Notes: generated by a model from the letters alone, not told the origin. 18,899 bases of DNA from Bacteroidetes bacterium UBA6161 (GCA_002422315.1 DIUJ01000055.1:7390-26288); one strand, 5' to 3'; positions 1-8,677 are shown, counted from the stretch's first letter. Program-made: numbers and translations.

Positions 1-25
1 CGTCAGGATCGTCATCACCCAAAGG

Positions 26-49
26 CAAAATACGTTAATGCGTATTTTG
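26..49. terminator. AT-rich hairpin downstream of the T9SS protein gene
   Basis: A perfect 9-bp inverted repeat (CAAAATACG and CGTATTTTG) with a 6-nt loop lies about 35 bp past the stop codon of the secreted protein gene read leftwards. It could end that transcript, but no clean T-run follows on the minus strand, so the terminator role is weakly supported. Confidence 0.3.
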
Positions 50-85
50 GGTTAAAAGTTTGGTTTAATCACTTTTTCTAATGGA

Positions 86-3010
86 TTAATTGACGATTAT
101 TATCTTATAAACATTGGAATCATGCTTATTCATTTGAAGGTGAATACTATATAATCCATTGGGTATCTCTGTAACATCAATACTAAATTGAGTATTTTTT
201 TCAGTTACATCTATTGTGCGTACAATGTTTCCTAACACAGATATGATTTCTATTTTATGGGGAATGTTTTCTTCGCTTAAAAATTCAAAATTTATCACAT
301 TGCTTGCAGGATTTGGAAAAATCCGAATGCTACTATGACTTTCTACAGCCAAAAGACCAAGAGGGTCGCAATGTATAGAGTCTATAGTCATACTATCAGA
401 ATAAAAACAACCCCAAATGTTACTCACTTCCAAAACAACTTTTTGGGGTGGTTTGGCTGTAAATCTATTTTCTGTAAAGGTGTTATTCCATAAATACGAA
501 TTCATATTTTCAGGTGCAAAAAGTATCAATGAGTCATCCTTACAAATAGCAGTATCGTTTCCCAAATCAAAAATAGGGAGAGCATAAATTTCTACAAAAG
601 CAGTATCTATGGTTTTGCATTTTGAGTCATGTTCTATAATAAGTTCAACTGTAGAAGTTTGATTTACTTCAAAAGAATCTATTCCTTGAGTTTTATTCCA
701 TTGATAAGTGGCGTTGTTGTATTTGTTTGCTTTGATCACAATCTTATCACAAGCATTAAATTGTTTGGCCAGACCTGATTCAGGAACCAATATAGATGGA
801 ATAAATATACTGTCGCTGGCACTACATCCATCCTTGTTAGTTATCATAAGGCTGTGGGTATTGTTGGGCAAAGCATTAAAACTTGTACCAAAGTGTTCGC
901 CATTGTTCCATGAATATACCAGATTTGGAAGAGAATAAGGAGCCTGTAGGACTTTTATATTATTGCTACAAATACTATCTGAAAATGGAAATGAAAACAG
1001 CGCAGGACTTGGTTTTTGGGAAATGAAAAAAGTATCGGTAAAATGGCATAGTTTGTTGTCCGTAATTTTCAAATAAAACCTGCCAGAATCTTTGCATAAA
1101 AAAGTATTGGAATTTAGAGAGTTATTGTTCCACTTATAAATACCTTGAATAGGAGCTATAATAAGCAAAGAATCTCTTTCGCAAAAAAAGCTATCGGGCA
1201 AATTGAAAACTGGAAGAGGATTTACCACTACACTAAAAGTATCTTCATAATTACACCATTTTATAGAATACGACAGGATTATAGTATCTGTATAGTTTAT
1301 TTGTAATGTATCTTCATTGAGATTGGTTTTATTTCCAAGCCACAAAATTTTGCTTGCAAAATTGGGCGCATTAAAAGTAAGCGACTCTCCTTCGCAAATT
1401 TCCTTATTGGCAACTGATTTTGCGGGTATTTTAATCACAAAAGAAACCGAATCCGAACCACACAAAGAGTCGTAAGACGACACAATTAATTTAATCACAG
1501 CGGAATCGAAATTTGCACCTATGGTTAGTTTTGTATTGGCATCATTGGAAAAAAAAGTACCATTTACAAACCAGGAATACTTTAGCCCTTCCATAGTGTC
1601 TTGGTATTGTAAGAGTGGGAAATTCTGACCCTTGCAAACAAATTGATTTACTAATTTGGGAGCAATTACCTGGCAGCATAATTTACTTGTAAAACTTTGT
1701 CTAAAACTATCGTTCAAACTAGAATTAGAAATTAATCCAACATTAATACCCAAAGGGTTTAATGTTTTGAAGGTAACAGTATACCTATTTGCAGAATAAT
1801 TAGAAGAAGCTAAATAGCTGTTGCAAGAGGCATAACCAAAAGTATTTGTTTTGGTAAGATACATATCGTAATTACCGGAACCAAAAGAATTAGTAGAAGA
1901 GAGTAAAGAAAAAGTACTGTCCTTATTTACCACAATTTCGCTAGGCCAATGTCCATCTGTTTGGCTACTGCCATATGCTCTGGCAAATAAGGGGGTGTAA
2001 ATTTTGGTAGTGTTATTTAATCTCAACTTAATTAAACAAGCATCCCTTCCCCCTGCGGGTCCATTATTCAAATAACCTCCTAAAAGTAAATCACCATCTA
2101 AGGCTTGTTTAATATCGAAAAGCAATGTGCTACCACTAAAATTGGATACTTTAGCCCCATTAGCCAAGAGCGTATTTTCTTGAATTTCGAAAAGGATACC
2201 AAAATTGTCGTTATTCCATCCTGTAACATAATATTTGCCGTCTTTTTCTATCAAATCATAACCTCTAGATTCTTTGTTTATTTGTAAAGAAATTTCTCTT
2301 ATCCCAAAACTATATGCACTTACAAGATTAAGATTAGAATCTGTTTTATACAACAACATTTGATTTAAAGAGTTGTGTTCACTACTTTTTCTATACCAAC
2401 CTGTAGAAACATAGTTGCCATCAGAATCTTCAATTAAATTAAATGATTCTTGGTTTCCTCCATGTAAAAAGGCTTTAGAATGGATTAGAGAACCATTTGG
2501 ACTAAGTTTTGCCATGTATATATCAAAACTATCGGAAAGGGTTTTTCTAAGACCTGTAGCTATTATATTTCCAGATTTTGTTTCTTTTAATCCGTACAGA
2601 GCAAGAGAAAACGTATCTGAAATAGAAGTCTGCCAATCTACATTGCCATTGGGGTGCATTCTAATAACCAAAGCTTGGTCTGCCTGGTTATTTGGAGTGG
2701 TGGTATTTCCTGCTAAAACAAATCCCCCTCTTTGGTCACAAATAATTTGCCATGCTCTTTGGTTTTGTGTGTTGGAAATAGTTTTACTCCACTCAATTTC
2801 TCCTAATACATTGGCTTTAATTACATATATATCCAAGGTTGCACTGTAGTTTTCTGTGTAACCTGCCATAATATAGCCACCATCTAGGGTTTTACAAATA
2901 GAATAATTGCGGTCGTTTCCACTTGTACCTAAAGTTTTTTGAAAATTGATTTGTGCCTGAGAGAAAATCCCTAATTGAACAAGCAATATAAGTAGGTATA
3001 GTTTTTTCAT
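86..3010 (-). CDS. Secreted multidomain protein with type IX secretion (type A) sorting domain
   Basis: A 974-residue exported protein. Residues 1-20 form a signal peptide (basic MKK, hydrophobic core, likely cut after FSQAQ). Residues of roughly 20-390 hold repeated units of the form GGYIMAGYT...DIYVIKAN..GEIEWSKT, like the beta-propeller repeats common in Bacteroidota surface proteins. Residues of about 440-890 are a series of Ig/PKD-like modules, each with a Cys and a YxWNN-type strand. The last 80 residues, starting near RIFPNPASN and ending in a beta-rich stretch, match the type A T9SS C-terminal sorting domain, which directs passage across the outer membrane and anchoring or release. 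No enzyme motif is visible; adhesion or a structural surface role is an inference. The start is the only ATG that gives an intact signal peptide. A good promoter lies about 65-95 bp upstream. Confidence 0.88.
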   Translation of the reverse strand: MKKLYLLILLVQLGIFSQAQINFQKTLGTSGNDRNYSICKTLDGGYIMAGYTENYSATLDIYVIKANVLGEIEWSKTISNTQNQRAWQIICDQRGGFVLAGNTTTPNNQADQALVIRMHPNGNVDWQTSISDTFSLALYGLKETKSGNIIATGLRKTLSDSFDIYMAKLSPNGSLIHSKAFLHGGNQESFNLIEDSDGNYVSTGWYRKSSEHNSLNQMLLYKTDSNLNLVSAYSFGIREISLQINKESRGYDLIEKDGKYYVTGWNNDNFGILFEIQENTLLANGAKVSNFSGSTLLFDIKQALDGDLLLGGYLNNGPAGGRDACLIKLRLNNTTKIYTPLFARAYGSSQTDGHWPSEIVVNKDSTFSLLSSTNSFGSGNYDMYLTKTNTFGYASCNSYLASSNYSANRYTVTFKTLNPLGINVGLISNSSLNDSFRQSFTSKLCCQVIAPKLVNQFVCKGQNFPLLQYQDTMEGLKYSWFVNGTFFSNDANTKLTIGANFDSAVIKLIVSSYDSLCGSDSVSFVIKIPAKSVANKEICEGESLTFNAPNFASKILWLGNKTNLNEDTLQINYTDTIILSYSIKWCNYEDTFSVVVNPLPVFNLPDSFFCERDSLLIIAPIQGIYKWNNNSLNSNTFLCKDSGRFYLKITDNKLCHFTDTFFISQKPSPALFSFPFSDSICSNNIKVLQAPYSLPNLVYSWNNGEHFGTSFNALPNNTHSLMITNKDGCSASDSIFIPSILVPESGLAKQFNACDKIVIKANKYNNATYQWNKTQGIDSFEVNQTSTVELIIEHDSKCKTIDTAFVEIYALPIFDLGNDTAICKDDSLILFAPENMNSYLWNNTFTENRFTAKPPQKVVLEVSNIWGCFYSDSMTIDSIHCDPLGLLAVESHSSIRIFPNPASNVINFEFLSEENIPHKIEIISVLGNIVRTIDVTEKNTQFSIDVTEIPNGLYSIHLQMNKHDSNVYKIIIVN

Positions 3011-3074
3011 ATTGTAAATTTATAAATAGCAGAAAATGAGTTTCTTGTACTTTGGTTTAAAGAGTTAAGCTACA

Positions 3075-3105
3075 CAAAGCTATGTTATTAACATGAATAA
3101 AACAA
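3075..3105 (-). promoter_or_regulatory. Bacteroidota-type promoter for the T9SS protein gene
   Basis: On the minus strand TTG (3105-3103), a 20-bp spacer and TAGCTTTG (3082-3075) match the Bacteroidota sigma consensus TTG...TAnnTTTG. The start of transcription would be near 3070, about 60 nt before the ATG. Confidence 0.65.
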
Positions 3106-3137
3106 GATACCGGATTCTAAGTTAGAAACTATGCCAT

Positions 3138-3169
3138 AAAAAAAGCCATTCGTAAGGAATGGCTTTTTT
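3138..3169. terminator. Bidirectional intrinsic terminator after tRNA-Lys
   Basis: A perfect 7-bp stem (GCCATTC and GAATGGC, 3145-3151 and 3157-3163) with a GTAAG loop is flanked by seven A on the left and six T on the right, so it works in either direction. Read leftwards it ends the tRNA transcript about 10 nt past its 3' end and insulates the T9SS gene. Confidence 0.9.
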
Positions 3170-3174
3170 GTTTG

Positions 3175-3247
3175 TGATCCCGCTGGGATTCGAACCCAGG
3201 ACCCCTACATTAAAAGTGTAATGCTCTACCAGCTGAGCTACAGGATC
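3175..3247 (-). tRNA. tRNA-Lys (anticodon TTT)
   Basis: Read on the minus strand, the acceptor strands GATCCTG and CGGGATC pair with one G-T wobble. The D arm carries AGCTCAGCTGGTAGAGC, the anticodon loop is CTTTTAA between TTACA and TGTAG (anticodon TTT), and the T arm has GGTTCGAATCC. The length is 73 nt with discriminator A. CCA is not encoded. It has its own promoter upstream and a terminator downstream, so it is a single-gene unit. Confidence 0.97.
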
Positions 3248-3303
3248 GTTACTTTGATTTTGCAAGGGTTTAAAGTGTTTCCCCCTCCGTGTCAATGTGG
3301 GTG

Positions 3304-3333
3304 CAAAAATAGTACTTTTTATAAAGAGTGCAA
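3304..3333 (-). promoter_or_regulatory. Promoter of the tRNA-Lys gene
   Basis: Minus-strand TTG (3333-3331), exactly 19 bp, then TATTTTTG (3311-3304), a full match to the Bacteroidota consensus. Transcription would start near 3300, giving a 5' leader of about 50 nt before the mature tRNA. Confidence 0.75.
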
Positions 3334-3616
3334 ATCTATCTTTGTTTTTTTTTATTATTTTTTTCTTTTCTTTCTAGTATCTATGCTTAAGTTGATGAAA
3401 ATCAATGTTTATGAGTATGTAAATGTGGATAAGTGTAGTCTTGTATCCCTAATAAAGTACTGCAAAATTCATTGTTTATGGGTATGAATCCGGGTTTTTA
3501 TTGACTTAAGCCATTTAATAGAAGGATAACTCCATAATTTTGGGTGAAGGATGTAAAAGAACGAAAGGATATATACAGTGAATGTATGGAGTAAAAACGG
3601 GTTTTAGCAGGAGGAG
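3334..3616. other. Noncoding AT-rich gap between ychF and the tRNA promoter
   Basis: The gap from the tRNA to the ychF stop is about 370 bp. Apart from the tRNA promoter it shows only T-rich and A-rich tracts. No GC-rich hairpin with a T-run is visible behind ychF, no convincing ORF, and no repeat. An 88-codon plus-strand frame overlaps the tRNA and is a chance reading. Confidence 0.6.
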
Positions 3617-4714
3617 TTATACATTGAAACGGAAGTGCATGCAATCTCCGTCTTTAACTATGTATTCTTTACCTTCTACATGTAGTTTACCAACTTCTTT
3701 TATTGCGGCCTCTGTTTTGTATTGCACATAGTCCTCAAAAGCGATTACCTCGGCCCTGATAAATCCTTTTTCGAAATCGGAGTGAATTACACCTGCTGCT
3801 TGAGGCGCTTTCATCCCTTTTGTTATGGTCCAAGCCCTTACTTCTTTTTCACCTACGGTAAAATAAGTAATATAATCTAAAAGTATATAAGCACTTCGTA
3901 TCAGTTTAGCCAATCCGCTTTCGCTAAGTCCGTAATTTTCCAAAAATTCCTGTCTTTCTTCTGGGCTTTCTAGTTCTGCTATATCCGATTCTAATGCAGC
4001 CGAGATCAAAAGTACTTCAGCATTTTCGGTAGTAGCATGTTTTTTTACTTCTTCAACCCATTTATTTCCGTTTACTACATCTTCTTCGTTTACATTGCAT
4101 ACGTATAAAACGGGTTTTATGGTAAGCAATTGAAGATCCTGAACAATTTTAAGTTCTTCTTCTTCCATTTCAAGTGAGCGAACAGATAAACCTTTACCAA
4201 GGTGTTCTTTTACTTTTTCTAACAAAGCAACTTCCTTGCTCGCATCCTTGTCTCCGGCTTTGGCTGCTTTGGCAGATTTGTTTATTTTATTTTCTACTGA
4301 TTCTAGATCTTTTAACTGTAGTTCAGTATCTATAATTTCTTTATCGCGAATTGGATTTACGCTCCCTTCTACGTGAATTATATTGTCGTTTTCAAAACAA
4401 CGCAGTACATGCAAAATAGCTTGGGTACTTCTTATATTTCCTAAGAACTGATTACCTAATCCTTCACCTTTGCTTGCACCTTTTACAAGGCCTGCAATGT
4501 CTACAATTTCTATGCTAGCGGGCACTACATTTTGTGGTTTTGCAATTTGGGTAAGTGTTTCCAGTCTTGGGTCTGGAACCGTTATTACACCTATATTGGG
4601 TTCAATTGTACAAAAAGGAAAATTTGCCGCTTGTGCTTTGGCATTCGTTAAGCAATTAAATAAAGTGGATTTTCCAACATTGGGCAATCCTACAATTCCA
4701 CATTTTAAAGCCAT
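3617..4714 (-). CDS. ychF: Redox-regulated ATPase YchF (Obg-family P-loop protein)
   Basis: 365 residues, the usual YchF length. The P-loop GLPNVGKST is at residues 9-17, the G3 segment DIAGLVKGASKGEGLG starts at residue 72, and NVNE at 207-210 replaces the NKxD guanine-specificity motif, which is why the family prefers ATP over GTP. A helical Lys/Glu-rich insertion spans about residues 125-195, and a C-terminal TGS domain ends in DGDCMHFRFNV. YchF is a ribosome-associated cytosolic ATPase linked to translation and oxidative-stress responses; its exact role is unsettled. It begins 52 bp after the stop of the GlmM-like gene on the same strand with no recognisable promoter between, so the two may be co-transcribed. 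No terminator is visible behind it. Confidence 0.96.
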   Translation of the reverse strand: MALKCGIVGLPNVGKSTLFNCLTNAKAQAANFPFCTIEPNIGVITVPDPRLETLTQIAKPQNVVPASIEIVDIAGLVKGASKGEGLGNQFLGNIRSTQAILHVLRCFENDNIIHVEGSVNPIRDKEIIDTELQLKDLESVENKINKSAKAAKAGDKDASKEVALLEKVKEHLGKGLSVRSLEMEEEELKIVQDLQLLTIKPVLYVCNVNEEDVVNGNKWVEEVKKHATTENAEVLLISAALESDIAELESPEERQEFLENYGLSESGLAKLIRSAYILLDYITYFTVGEKEVRAWTITKGMKAPQAAGVIHSDFEKGFIRAEVIAFEDYVQYKTEAAIKEVGKLHVEGKEYIVKDGDCMHFRFNV

Positions 4715-4766
4715 TTTTTGATTCTAGATTTTATTTGTATAGTTAGTTATAGTATGGGGTAGGGGA

Positions 4767-6158
4767 CTAATTTTTTTTCATTAGTTCACCTATATCCATG
4801 ATAATTTTTTTGGCAAGATTGTCTGCTGTAGTTTGCGATTTGCTTTCGGCATATATTCTTACTATTGGTTCTGTATTGGATTTGCGCAAATGCACCCATT
4901 CTTCGTCAAATTCTATTTTCACACCATCCTCTGTATTGATAGGGTTACGTTTGTACTTTTCTTGAATTTTTTCCAAGATATATTCGGTATCAAAGCCAGG
5001 TTCAATATTAATTTTATTTTTTGAAATCACATAACTAGGGTATGTACTTCTTAGTGTCGAGATTTGTTTGCCGCTTTTTGCCAACAAGGTGAGGAAAAGA
5101 GCTATGCCAACTAAGGCATCTCTTCCGTAGTGTATTTCTGGATAAATTATACCTCCATTTCCTTCTCCACCTATTACTGCATTGGTAGCTTTCATTTTTT
5201 CTACTACATTTACTTCGCCAACAGCAGAAGGGGTGTATATTTTGCCAATTTTTTCAGTAATATCTCTTAGTGCTCTAGTAGAGCTCATGTTGGAAACCGT
5301 ATTGCCTGGGGTGTGTTGTAGAACATATTGAGCAACTGCTACTAGGGTGTATTCTTCGCCAAACATAGTTCCATTTTCGCATACCAATGCTAGTCTATCT
5401 ACATCGGGGTCTACGGATATTCCCAAATCGGCTTTTTCTTTTTTTACAGTTTGAGCCAATTCTGTTAGGTTTTCGGGAAGGGGTTCGGGATTGTGAGCAA
5501 AATTGCCGGTAGGGTCACAATTTATTTCAATAATATCTTCAACACCAAGAGCTCTAAGAAGCATAGGTACAGCAATTCCACCTGTAGAATTTACAGCATC
5601 TATCACCACTTTAAACTTTTTGTTTCTAATAGCTTCTACATCTACAAGTTTCAGGTCTAGAATTTTTTGGATATGTTTGTCTATATATCCTCCATGCTGG
5701 TGAAATATATTGCCCAAATTCTGTACTTCTTCGTATATAATTTTACCTTTAACCGAAAGGTCTAATACTGCTTGTGCTTCTTCTGTATTCAAGAATTCCC
5801 CTTTATTGTTCAGTAATTTTAGGGCATTCCATTGTTTTGGGTTGTGGCTTGCGGTTAGTATTATTCCACCTGCGGCCTGCATTTCTGAAACAGCTAATTC
5901 TACAGAAGGAGTAGTGCTAAGGCCTAGATCTATAACATCAAAACCTAGTGCAATTAAGGTTGAATTTACTAGTCCTGCAACCATGGGTCCTGAAATTCTG
6001 GCGTCTCTACCTACAACGATAGTGTTACCCCAGTTTTGTTTTTTAATAAAATTACCATACGCAGAGGTGAATTTAACAATATCAGGTGGAGTAAGGTTGT
6101 CGCCTTTTGGTCCTCCTATTGTGCCTCGGATTCCAGAAATAGATTTGATTAATGACAT
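4767..6158 (-). CDS. glmM: Phosphoglucosamine mutase (GlmM-like phosphohexomutase)
   Basis: 463 residues of the alpha-D-phosphohexomutase superfamily. The phosphoserine loop TASHNP places the catalytic Ser at residue 104. The Mg-binding loop DPDVD is at 250-254, the sugar-binding loop GEGNGG at 331-336, and the phosphate-binding loop RKSNTEP at 425-431, so all four active-site elements are intact and in order. GlmM turns glucosamine-6-phosphate into glucosamine-1-phosphate for UDP-GlcNAc, feeding peptidoglycan and LPS. The GlmM assignment over phosphomannomutase or phosphoglucomutase rests on the N-terminal SISGIRGTIGG type and the length, and is likely but not certain. The promoter lies about 25-55 bp upstream; ychF follows on the same strand. 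Confidence 0.85.
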   Translation of the reverse strand: MSLIKSISGIRGTIGGPKGDNLTPPDIVKFTSAYGNFIKKQNWGNTIVVGRDARISGPMVAGLVNSTLIALGFDVIDLGLSTTPSVELAVSEMQAAGGIILTASHNPKQWNALKLLNNKGEFLNTEEAQAVLDLSVKGKIIYEEVQNLGNIFHQHGGYIDKHIQKILDLKLVDVEAIRNKKFKVVIDAVNSTGGIAVPMLLRALGVEDIIEINCDPTGNFAHNPEPLPENLTELAQTVKKEKADLGISVDPDVDRLALVCENGTMFGEEYTLVAVAQYVLQHTPGNTVSNMSSTRALRDITEKIGKIYTPSAVGEVNVVEKMKATNAVIGGEGNGGIIYPEIHYGRDALVGIALFLTLLAKSGKQISTLRSTYPSYVISKNKINIEPGFDTEYILEKIQEKYKRNPINTEDGVKIEFDEEWVHLRKSNTEPIVRIYAESKSQTTADNLAKKIIMDIGELMKKN

Positions 6159-6183
6159 ATTTTTCTTTTTAAAAAAAGGTTCG

Positions 6184-6213
6184 CAAAAGTAACAAAACCT
6201 AACTTTATTTTAA
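6184..6213 (-). promoter_or_regulatory. Probable promoter of the glmM-ychF unit
   Basis: A perfect TAnnTTTG box, TACTTTTG (6191-6184), lies on the minus strand with TTA (one base off TTG) 19 bp upstream at 6213-6211. It sits 26 bp before the ATG. Confidence 0.45.
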
Positions 6214-6310
6214 TGCTAAAGTTATGCATATTGTATACCAAAATATATTTTACATATTTGTTTGATTAACAAAGAACTGTGGAAAATATTTGCAGAGGTG
6301 AATAAAATAC

Positions 6311-6649
6311 TCACCATTGTATCACTTTGCCTTTAGATTCTAACAATATTTTGGCTTCTTTCCATTCGGGTATGGATTCGGATTCATAAGAAAGTGTAAC
6401 TATTTTGTTGGCAAGTTTTGCACTTTGATTCATTGCTGCAAGGTGGTTTGCACTTGTTGCAAAATTTTTCATATCAATTTGAGAATCCCACTGACTTATT
6501 GTGTAGTGTTTTTTTCCGAAACCTGTTTTTTTGAATTCTCGAAACCCATTACTTTTTTTCATTTGTAAAGTAATTCCCAATGCAAGCTGAGACAGTTTGA
6601 AAAAATGCCAAATGGATTTTAATTTGATTTCTGTAATTGTAACATACAT
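6311..6649 (-). CDS. Small ABM/CrtA-like dimeric alpha-beta barrel protein, function unknown
   Basis: 112 residues, cytosolic, no signal peptide. The pattern GFREFKKTGFGKKHYTIS, then QWDSQIDMKNFATSANHLAAM, resembles the ferredoxin-like fold of the antibiotic-biosynthesis-monooxygenase and spheroidene monooxygenase (CrtA)-like group, where a strand ending in W is followed by a helix carrying MxxFxxSxxHxxAM. Members range from heme or quinone-linked monooxygenases to proteins of unknown role, so no substrate can be given. The MYVTITEIKLKS start gives the first beta strand. It starts 13 bp after the floA terminator and has no evident promoter of its own, so its expression may depend on read-through. 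Confidence 0.65.
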   Translation of the reverse strand: MYVTITEIKLKSIWHFFKLSQLALGITLQMKKSNGFREFKKTGFGKKHYTISQWDSQIDMKNFATSANHLAAMNQSAKLANKIVTLSYESESIPEWKEAKILLESKGKVIQW

Positions 6650-6661
6650 GTGTTTGTAATT

Positions 6662-6695
6662 AAAAAAAAGGCTATTTCTTGCGAAACAGCCTTTT
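6662..6695 (-). terminator. Intrinsic terminator of the prx-nfeD-floA operon
   Basis: Read on the minus strand, AAAAGGCT-G-TTTC, a GCAA tetraloop, then GAAA-T-AGCCTTTT forms a 13-bp stem followed by a T-run of eight. The single odd pair is a G-T wobble on the minus strand but an A/C mismatch on the plus strand, so the minus strand is the working one. It lies 15 bp past the floA stop. Confidence 0.88.
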
Positions 6696-6710
6696 GGATA
6701 GAACTGAATT

Positions 6711-7706
6711 TTATTTTTTTGGTTTAGCTATGGAATCTCTCATTTCAGTGTCTGCTATAATGTTTTTCATTTTATAGTAGTCCATTATGCCAAGATTTCC
6801 GCTTCTGAAAGACTCTGCAATAGCCATTGGTATTTGGGCTTCTGCTTCTATTACTTTAGCTCTAGCTTCTTGGGCTTTTGCTTTCATTTCTTGTTCTTCG
6901 GCTACAGCCATTGCCCTACGTTCTTCGGCTTTTGCTTGGGCTATGTTTTTATCTGCTTCAGCTTGGTCCATTTGCAGTTTTGCACCTATGTTTTCACCTA
7001 TGTCTATATCTGCTATATCTATGGAGAGTATTTCGAATGCAGTACCAGCATCCAATCCTTTAGAAAGAACCGTTTTAGAAATAATATCTGGGTTTTCTAA
7101 TACTTCCTTGTGGTTTTTTGCAGAACCTATGGTGGTTACTATTCCTTCTCCAACCCTTGCCAAAATGGTTTCTTCGCCTGCTCCTCCAACTAGTTGGCGA
7201 ATATTTGCACGCACTGTTACTCTTGCTTTTGCAATTAGCTGAATACCATCTTTTGCAACCGCGGCAACAGGAGGTGTGTTAATTACTTTTGGGTTTACCG
7301 ACATTTGAACCGCTTCAAATACATCTCTACCTGCTAGGTCTATAGCAGTAGCAGAGTTAAAATCTAAGTTTATGTTTGCTTTGTCTGCACTTATTAGTGC
7401 ATTTACTACATTAATTACATTTCCACCTGCAAGAAAATGCGCCTCCAATTGGTCGCGTGTAAGTGCCAGTCCAGCCTTGGTAGAGTTAATCATTGCTTTT
7501 ACTATTACAGAAGGTGGTACTTTTCTCCAACGCATAAAGATAAGCTGAAGTAATGGTACTTTTACACCGGAAAGCAATGCAGAAAACCACATGCCGATAG
7601 GTACAAAATAGAAGAAAACTAAAAGAGAAATAACCAAAGCGATAAATCCACCTGTATAAAACACAGGGTTCACTTCCAGTAAGATACTAAAGATTGTTTG
7701 TTTCAT
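6711..7706 (-). CDS. floA: Flotillin-like protein FloA
   Basis: 331 residues, matching the flotillin-like FloA (YqfA/UPF0365) family in length and order. There is an N-terminal membrane hairpin (about residues 17-50). A conserved cytoplasmic part follows: LIFMRWRKVPPSVIVKAM, then the SPFH-like core with VKARVTVRANIRQLVGGAGEETI near residues 155-180. Next is a Glu/Ala-rich coiled coil (QAEADKNIAQAKAEERRAMA, about residues 245-285) that drives oligomerisation. FloA scaffolds ordered membrane microdomains and affects membrane fluidity and the assembly of membrane complexes. Its start lies inside the end of the nfeD gene (20-bp overlap), so translation is likely coupled. NfeD is the standard flotillin partner, which supports both assignments. 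Confidence 0.95.
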   Translation of the reverse strand: MKQTIFSILLEVNPVFYTGGFIALVISLLVFFYFVPIGMWFSALLSGVKVPLLQLIFMRWRKVPPSVIVKAMINSTKAGLALTRDQLEAHFLAGGNVINVVNALISADKANINLDFNSATAIDLAGRDVFEAVQMSVNPKVINTPPVAAVAKDGIQLIAKARVTVRANIRQLVGGAGEETILARVGEGIVTTIGSAKNHKEVLENPDIISKTVLSKGLDAGTAFEILSIDIADIDIGENIGAKLQMDQAEADKNIAQAKAEERRAMAVAEEQEMKAKAQEARAKVIEAEAQIPMAIAESFRSGNLGIMDYYKMKNIIADTEMRDSIAKPKK

Positions 7707-8163
7707 TGTTATATTTTTTTACGTATATTTTTTTGTCTATGTAGTGCGATATTTCTATTTCTTGACCAGCATCTATCCATTCTTCTCTGCTTACTACTTC
7801 TACTATTTCATTGTTAAAAATGGCAGATCCCGAGGGACGAATGGCGCTGTTGGTAATTCCTCGCATGCCTATTTTTGCATCAAATCCAACATTGTTTCCC
7901 GACTTTGCTTGCAACTCTTCATTTACACTAAATCTTTTCCAAATATTGCTTTTCATGCCCATGTAAATAGAACCTATGCTAAGCGCAGAAAGTCCAAGTG
8001 CAGATATGTTTCCCCAGGTGTTTCCGTAGGATTGGTACACAAAATAAATGGCAGCAAACCAACAAGCAAACCCAACAAGCCCTACTATAAAACCAGGAGT
8101 TACAAATATTTCTAGCAACAACAACAATGCGCCTATGCCTATAAGAAATAAAATTGTTCCCAT
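7687..8163 (-). CDS. NfeD-family membrane protein, short form
   Basis: 158 residues. Three to four transmembrane helices fill residues 2-72 (first helix ILFLIGIGALLLLLEIF, then a VTPGF loop typical of NfeD). They are followed by an OB-fold C-terminal domain with the hallmark GMRGITNSAIRPSGSA and a beta strand with EVVSREEWIDAG. The ClpP-like protease domain of long NfeD proteins is absent, so this is the short NfeD1b type. It works with the adjacent flotillin in membrane microdomain upkeep. The stop overlaps floA by 20 bp, and the start is 4 bp after the peroxiredoxin stop: a tight operon. Confidence 0.9.
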   Translation of the reverse strand: MGTILFLIGIGALLLLLEIFVTPGFIVGLVGFACWFAAIYFVYQSYGNTWGNISALGLSALSIGSIYMGMKSNIWKRFSVNEELQAKSGNNVGFDAKIGMRGITNSAIRPSGSAIFNNEIVEVVSREEWIDAGQEIEISHYIDKKIYVKKYNNETNNL

Positions 8164-8167
8164 GGTT

Positions 8168-8623
8168 TTAGTTAAGAGAGTTTAGCACTTCTTGAATTGC
8201 CTCAAAATTAGGGATTTTACCAGCATCCTCCAAAATTTCTTCGTATACTATTTCCCCTTCCTTGTTTATTACAAAAGCCGAACGCTTAGAAACTCCTTCC
8301 ATCTCTAAGACAAAATTTTCGTATAAACTATTGTATGATGCAGAAACTTCTTTGTTGAAATCTGATAGTAAATCAAAATTTAGTTGCTGTTCTTCTTTAA
8401 ATTTCCCTAAGGTAAAAAGGGAGTCGACCGAAATGCCGTAAACTTTAGCATTGGCATTGTTGTAAAACGATATTGAATCCCTTACCGAACACAATTCTGT
8501 AGTACATGTACTTGTAAAAGCCAATGGGAAAAACAATAACAATACATTTTGACCTTTTAAATCTGAAAGACTAACTTTTTCTTTTGATTGATTGAATAGA
8601 CTGAAATCAGGTGCTTTTTTCAT
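8168..8623 (-). CDS. Thiol peroxiredoxin (AhpC/TSA, AhpE/Bcp-like)
   Basis: 151 residues, thioredoxin fold, cytosolic. APDFSLFNQ opens the fold. The active site FPLAFTSTCTTELC holds the peroxidatic Cys in PxxxTxxC (about residue 40), with a second Cys five residues later that could be the resolving one in an intramolecular disulfide, as in Bcp/PrxQ enzymes. VYGISVDS and the conserved Arg in SKRSAFVI complete the site. It would reduce hydrogen peroxide or organic peroxides using thioredoxin or a similar reductant. It is the first gene of a three-gene operon with nfeD and floA, which may link membrane maintenance with peroxide defence; that link is inference from gene order. Confidence 0.9.
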   Translation of the reverse strand: MKKAPDFSLFNQSKEKVSLSDLKGQNVLLLFFPLAFTSTCTTELCSVRDSISFYNNANAKVYGISVDSLFTLGKFKEEQQLNFDLLSDFNKEVSASYNSLYENFVLEMEGVSKRSAFVINKEGEIVYEEILEDAGKIPNFEAIQEVLNSLN

Positions 8624-8648
8624 AGTTTTTATCCGAATTTTGAAGTGG

Positions 8649-8677
8649 TAAATTTAACTTATTTTTCGTTTTTGCAA
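8649..8677 (-). promoter_or_regulatory. Probable promoter of the prx-nfeD-floA operon
   Basis: TTG (8677-8675), an 18-bp spacer and TAAATTTA (8656-8649), one base from TAnnTTTG, lie about 25-55 bp before the peroxiredoxin ATG on the minus strand. Confidence 0.45.

Noticed and set aside
2415..2849. Plus-strand 144-codon frame inside the T9SS gene
   Set aside because: It is antisense to a long, well-supported coding region and has no recognisable domain or promoter.
3221..3487. Plus-strand 88-codon frame
   Set aside because: It overlaps the tRNA-Lys gene and its promoter and runs through homopolymer T tracts; the peptide is low-complexity and looks random.
5710..6192. Plus-strand 160-codon frame over glmM
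   Set aside because: Antisense shadow of the mutase gene; no family features.
6787..7242. Plus-strand 151-codon frame over floA
   Set aside because: Antisense to the Ala/Glu-rich coiled coil of FloA, which yields long open antisense frames by composition.
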